DNA of 64,000 nt from Cedecea neteri (GTDB taxonomy: Bacteria; Pseudomonadota; Gammaproteobacteria; Enterobacterales; Enterobacteriaceae). Below, in pieces: positions 60,971-64,000 of the stretch. Numbering within the stretch: the first letter of the stretch is position 1; the number at the start of each line of letters is the position of its first letter. The DNA is taken from assembly GCF_000758305.1 (NCBI RefSeq), contig NZ_CP009458.1, positions 4,774,001 to 4,838,000 of the forward strand, read 5' to 3'. A program made the position numbers and the translations under genes. The notes beneath the pieces are model-generated. The model saw only the letters and a list, made by a program, of their open reading frames with translations. It made no database searches and was not told where the DNA came from.

Positions 60971-62530
60971 ATGACAAGCAAAAAAATGGTCAGTCTCGTC
61001 AATGGCGTGCTGATTGTGGCCGTGCTGCTGCCGGTCTTGCTTAGCATCTATCTGGCGCATAACAAAGCTGAGAAAACCTTCCACAGCGAGCTGGAAAATT
61101 ACGCCGACCGCGCGCTGCTGCGCAGCGACAGAGTGATCAACCAGGCCACCGCGGCGCTCACGCAGATCAACAGCTTCAGCGGCCAGTATTGCTCCCGCAG
61201 CCACCTGGATGCGATGCGCCGCGTCGCTTTCAATTATCGTTACATCCAGGAAGTGGTTTATATCGTCAACAACCGTACCGTTTGCTCATCGCTTGAAGCA
61301 ACCCACGACGGCGCGAAGCTGGGCCCGCCCGACACCAGCGGCACCAAAGGCTTCTTCGCCTGGTACACCGACGTCACCGACCTGGGCTTCGAGCGCCCGA
61401 TGATGTACATCGGTCAATTGCAGCATGTTGTGGTGATTGACCCGATTGCCTTTATTGATGTAATCCCGTTTGGCCATAACCCGGTTGACGTGGCAATGGT
61501 CGGCATGGAGCACAACCGGCTCATCGCCAGCAACGCCCCGTTGCCTAATCGCAGCTGGGAGAGTGAAATTGGTAGAGGCACGGAGGCGTATTCAGACGGG
61601 CAAAACGATTACGTGATCCGCCGCTCGTCAGAGCTCGGGCTGGCGATGATAGCCTGGGCACCCAGCGCCCCGCTGCAAACGGCCTGGTATAAGCAAATGC
61701 TCCTCTGGCTACCGATTGGCATTCTCTTTAGCCTGAGCGCCGGCTGGTTTATCACCCGCCTGCTGCGCCGCCTTGAATCTCCCCAGGCGCGCATTCAGGA
61801 TGCGATTCGCGATCGGGAATTTACCCTCGAATATCAGCCGATTGTTGATTTAAAAACTGGCGAAGGCGTAGGGGCCGAAGCGTTAATCCGCTGGCGTTTG
61901 CCGGACGGGAGCTTTATCAGCCCGGACGTTTTTATCCCCATCGCCGAACAGGCCGGGCTTATCTCCCAGATAACCGAACTGGTGGTGAAAAAGACCTTCG
62001 CAGACCTCGGCGACTGGCTGCACGCCCACCCTCACTATCACGTTTCGATCAACCTCGCCCCTGCCGATGTGCTAAACGACAAGATTTTGCAGGTTATTAA
62101 GCCCCTGCTGCTGAAGTACCAAATCAAAGCGGAGCAGATAGCGCTGGAGATCACCGAACGCGGCTTCGCTAACCCGAAAGTCAGCGCTCCAATTGTGGCG
62201 AAATACCGCGAAGCGGGCCACCCAATCTACCTGGATGACTTTGGCACAGGCTACTCCAGCCTCAGCTACCTGCAGGATCTCGATGTCGATATCCTGAAAA
62301 TAGACAAATCGTTCGTTGACGCGCTGGAGTACAAAAACGTCACGCCGTACATCATTGAAATGGCGAAAACGCTGCATCTGGCGACGCTGGCCGAAGGGAT
62401 TGAAACGGCGGCGCAGGCGGCGTGGCTGCGGGAACACGGCGTCGCCTGGGGGCAGGGCTGGCTTTACAGCAAAGCCCTGCCGAAACAGGCTTTTATCGAC
62501 TGGATTGCCCGCAACCGCATTGTGAACTGA
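60971..62530 (+). CDS. CSS-motif EAL cyclic-di-GMP phosphodiesterase
   Basis: A 519-aa protein of the PdeC/YjcC class. TM1 is at about 8-28, followed by a periplasmic CSS domain with C74 and C105-S-S (FSGQYCS, RTVCSSLE), TM2 at about 243-262, and a cytoplasmic EAL domain (E303-A-L305 in GAEALIRW, then ITERGF, DDFGTGYSSL, KIDKSF, AEGIET). All main catalytic residues appear present. In this class reduction/oxidation of the periplasmic Cys pair, via DsbA/DsbB in E. coli, tunes hydrolysis of c-di-GMP. It favours motility over biofilm. Confidence 0.92.
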   Translation: MTSKKMVSLVNGVLIVAVLLPVLLSIYLAHNKAEKTFHSELENYADRALLRSDRVINQATAALTQINSFSGQYCSRSHLDAMRRVAFNYRYIQEVVYIVNNRTVCSSLEATHDGAKLGPPDTSGTKGFFAWYTDVTDLGFERPMMYIGQLQHVVVIDPIAFIDVIPFGHNPVDVAMVGMEHNRLIASNAPLPNRSWESEIGRGTEAYSDGQNDYVIRRSSELGLAMIAWAPSAPLQTAWYKQMLLWLPIGILFSLSAGWFITRLLRRLESPQARIQDAIRDREFTLEYQPIVDLKTGEGVGAEALIRWRLPDGSFISPDVFIPIAEQAGLISQITELVVKKTFADLGDWLHAHPHYHVSINLAPADVLNDKILQVIKPLLLKYQIKAEQIALEITERGFANPKVSAPIVAKYREAGHPIYLDDFGTGYSSLSYLQDLDVDILKIDKSFVDALEYKNVTPYIIEMAKTLHLATLAEGIETAAQAAWLREHGVAWGQGWLYSKALPKQAFIDWIARNRIVN

Positions 62531-63001
62531 TCACTTCCGCAACAGCTGCTGGAGGCGCTGCTGCTGGCGTTTCTCCAGCCAGCCCTTCAGCAGGAACAGG
62601 CGCAGGCCACCCATCACCAGCAGCGCGCCCCAAATCAGCGTTGCCCACTGGAACCAGTAATGGCCCGGCGAAGTTAGCCAGTTAATGACGGCCAGACCGG
62701 TGCACACAATCGCCCACACCAATACCGAACGGTAGAAGCGATATTCGCGCGCCACCCGCCGTTTAGCTTCGAGAATGCGGGTATTCAGCGCATCCTCTGG
62801 TTCACCGTCTGGCTCATTGTCATCGTACAAATCCGTCACATTGAGATCGAACGCCGCCGCGATCGCGCTCATGGTTTCCAGGCTCGCCTGGCCGCCATTT
62901 TCAATACGCTGAATAGTTCTGACGCTCAGGGAAGAGAGTTCGGCCAGCTGCTCCTGGGACCAGGCGCGGGACAAACGCAACGCTTTAATGTTGTTACTCA
63001 T
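62531..63001 (-). CDS. XRE-family HTH protein with C-terminal 2TM domain
   Basis: A 156-aa protein. The N-terminal Cro/C1 HTH (LRLSRAWSQEQLAELSSLSVRTIQRIENGG) is followed by a short charged linker and two membrane helices (SVLVWAIVCTGLAVINWL; WATLIWGALLVMGGLRLFLL), as in 2TM-domain proteins. It is a membrane-tethered regulator of unknown target. Its stop abuts the convergent EAL gene with no intervening base. Confidence 0.85.
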   Translation of the reverse strand: MSNNIKALRLSRAWSQEQLAELSSLSVRTIQRIENGGQASLETMSAIAAAFDLNVTDLYDDNEPDGEPEDALNTRILEAKRRVAREYRFYRSVLVWAIVCTGLAVINWLTSPGHYWFQWATLIWGALLVMGGLRLFLLKGWLEKRQQQRLQQLLRK

Positions 63002-63105
63002 GGCTGGAGATCCTCAAATGATTTAACCCGCCCTGACTATGGCTCAGCCCGCGCCACTTCAACACGACAGCGACACGACATCAACCCGACAGCAACCTGA
63101 CAGCC

Positions 63106-63864
63106 CTAATGCGCCGTTTTTCGCCGGGCAAAAGCAAAGCAGATAATCGGCAGAGGCAAAGTGAACAGCAGCAGCAGCCATACCAAAGTATAAACCGCAT
63201 CCACGCCGTCGTTTTGCAGATTGGTATACAGCTTGACGGGGATCCCCTGAGGGAAATAAGCGAAAATCATCACGATGCCAAATTCGCCGATGGCCCGAAC
63301 CCAGGCCACGGCAAGCGCCGACGCAAGCCCCGGGGCGGACATCGGCAAAGCAAGGCGCAGGAAGCGCTGCCAGGGCGAGGCCCCGAGCGTGCGTCCGGCT
63401 TCAAGGATCTCTTTCGGCACCGCGGCAAACGCGGAACGGGCGGCGGTAATAAAGTAAGGCAGCGCGCCGTAAACCTGAGCCAGCACAAAAGCCCCAGGGT
63501 TGTTCACCAGCGTTAGCCCGAAGCGGGACAGCCACTCCCCCGCCAGGCTATACGGCCCCCAGGCGGAAATCAGCAAAATCCCCATCGCCAGCGGCGGCGT
63601 AAGCAGGGGAAGCAACACCAATACCTCAACCAGCAGCCGACGCCGTCCTTTGGCCCAGGCCAGCCACCAGGCCACCGGCAACCCCAGCGCCACCACAATC
63701 ATCAGCGCCAGGCCGCCCAGCCCAAGGGAAACGGCAATCGCGCCACCGTCTCCCCAGGCCAAATGAAAACCGTGCCACGGCGTGACGCCCAGCAAAGTCG
63801 CAAACGGAATCGCCAGCAGAAGCAGTGCCGGGAGCGACAGCCACATTGCCGGGCTACGCATCAT
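63106..63864 (-). CDS. ABC transporter permease, molybdate/tungstate/sulfate type
   Basis: A 252-aa permease with about six helices and the coupling motif EAGRTLGASPWQRF near residue 155. GEFGIVMIFAYFPQGIPVKLY resembles the ModB/WtpB/CysT group. Its ATG overlaps the stop of the upstream binding-protein gene (ATGA). The ATPase of the system is not in the window just downstream, where the opposite strand ends at 63105 without one, so it would lie beyond the binding protein or elsewhere. The substrate is most likely an oxyanion, inferred from family only. Confidence 0.85.
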   Translation of the reverse strand: MMRSPAMWLSLPALLLLAIPFATLLGVTPWHGFHLAWGDGGAIAVSLGLGGLALMIVVALGLPVAWWLAWAKGRRRLLVEVLVLLPLLTPPLAMGILLISAWGPYSLAGEWLSRFGLTLVNNPGAFVLAQVYGALPYFITAARSAFAAVPKEILEAGRTLGASPWQRFLRLALPMSAPGLASALAVAWVRAIGEFGIVMIFAYFPQGIPVKLYTNLQNDGVDAVYTLVWLLLLFTLPLPIICFAFARRKTAH

Positions 63865-64000
63865 TGCGCGTAAATCGCCTGGCCCTTAGGTGCCGCATAG
63901 CCATTCGCTTTAAACAGCTTTTGACCTTCGGCACTGCGCATAAAGTCGATAAACTTCTGCCCCTGCTGCACGCCGTTCGGGGCGTTTTTCAGCACGGCAG
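63861..64000 (-). CDS. Periplasmic oxyanion-type substrate-binding protein, partial (C-terminal 45 residues)
   Basis: The frame enters from the right edge and ends at a TGA at 63863-63861. The visible tail contains GQKFIDFMRSAEGQKLFKAN, typical of ModA/extracellular solute-binding proteins (a Phe/Met-x-x-S-xx-GQ-x-ilkxxGy pattern), then GYAAPKG. It is coupled to the downstream permease by an ATGA overlap. Confidence 0.8.
   Translation of the reverse strand, partial: AVLKNAPNGVQQGQKFIDFMRSAEGQKLFKANGYAAPKGQAIYAQ

Overview
The window is a chromosomal segment from a member of the Enterobacteriaceae. Most protein families, the gene order and several RNA elements match the Escherichia coli region from ybbP to ykgM, in the order ybbP-ybbA-tesA-ybbO-ybbN, qmcA-ybbJ-cueR-copA, ybaP-chiX-ybaK-ushA-fsr-ybaL, gsk-hemH-adk-htpG-recR, ybaB-dnaX-apt-ybaN-priC-ybaM-mscK-acrR-acrAB, tomB-hha-maa-ylaC and ykgO-ykgM. 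The DNA is fairly GC-rich and the proteins diverge moderately from E. coli, so it is a relative rather than Escherichia itself. I do not name a genus.

Layout. 1-7.9 kb is accessory: the start of a barstar-type gene at the left edge, an unrecognised 177-aa gene beside a P4-satellite-like hairpin, a MetQ/MetN/MetI-type ABC transporter, an MFS exporter divergent from a GlxA/AraC-type regulator, and a porin. 7.9-51.6 kb is the conserved backbone with four differences from E. coli K-12. A cyclopropane-fatty-acid synthase gene stands where fetAB would be. glsA-ybaT and aes are missing. A hipBA toxin-antitoxin pair lies between ybaL and gsk. A pirin/LysR pair splits the dnaX-ybaB-recR cluster. 51.6-64 kb is accessory again: a chemoreceptor, a 2-oxoglutarate dioxygenase with a second MetQ/MetN/MetI transporter, a PTS permease/enolase-superfamily dehydratase/GntR module, a CSS-EAL phosphodiesterase, an HTH-membrane protein, and the start of a molybdate-type ABC transporter that runs off the right edge.

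How the genes work together. cueR and copA form a copper-responsive efflux unit with an intact CueR operator. acrR-acrAB is the multidrug pump with its AcrR palindrome. apt, gsk, adk and ushA serve purine salvage and nucleotide balance. dnaX, ybaB, recR and priC serve replication and repair. ykgM-ykgO are zinc-free ribosomal protein paralogues behind a Zur-like box. Both known programmed -1 frameshift sites (dnaX and copA) are preserved, including their stimulatory RNA structures.

Most notable: (1) seven tandem 24-bp imperfect palindromes on a 28-bp period directly upstream of hipB, which look like an operator array; (2) a Cys-rich 36-codon small ORF that overlaps the start of the dioxygenase-MetQNI operon and may be a cysteine-sensing leader peptide; (3) the interrupted dnaX-ybaB-recR operon; (4) the truncated barstar gene and P4-like hairpin at the left edge, which suggest an island boundary. 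I found no IS element, CRISPR array, rRNA or tRNA.
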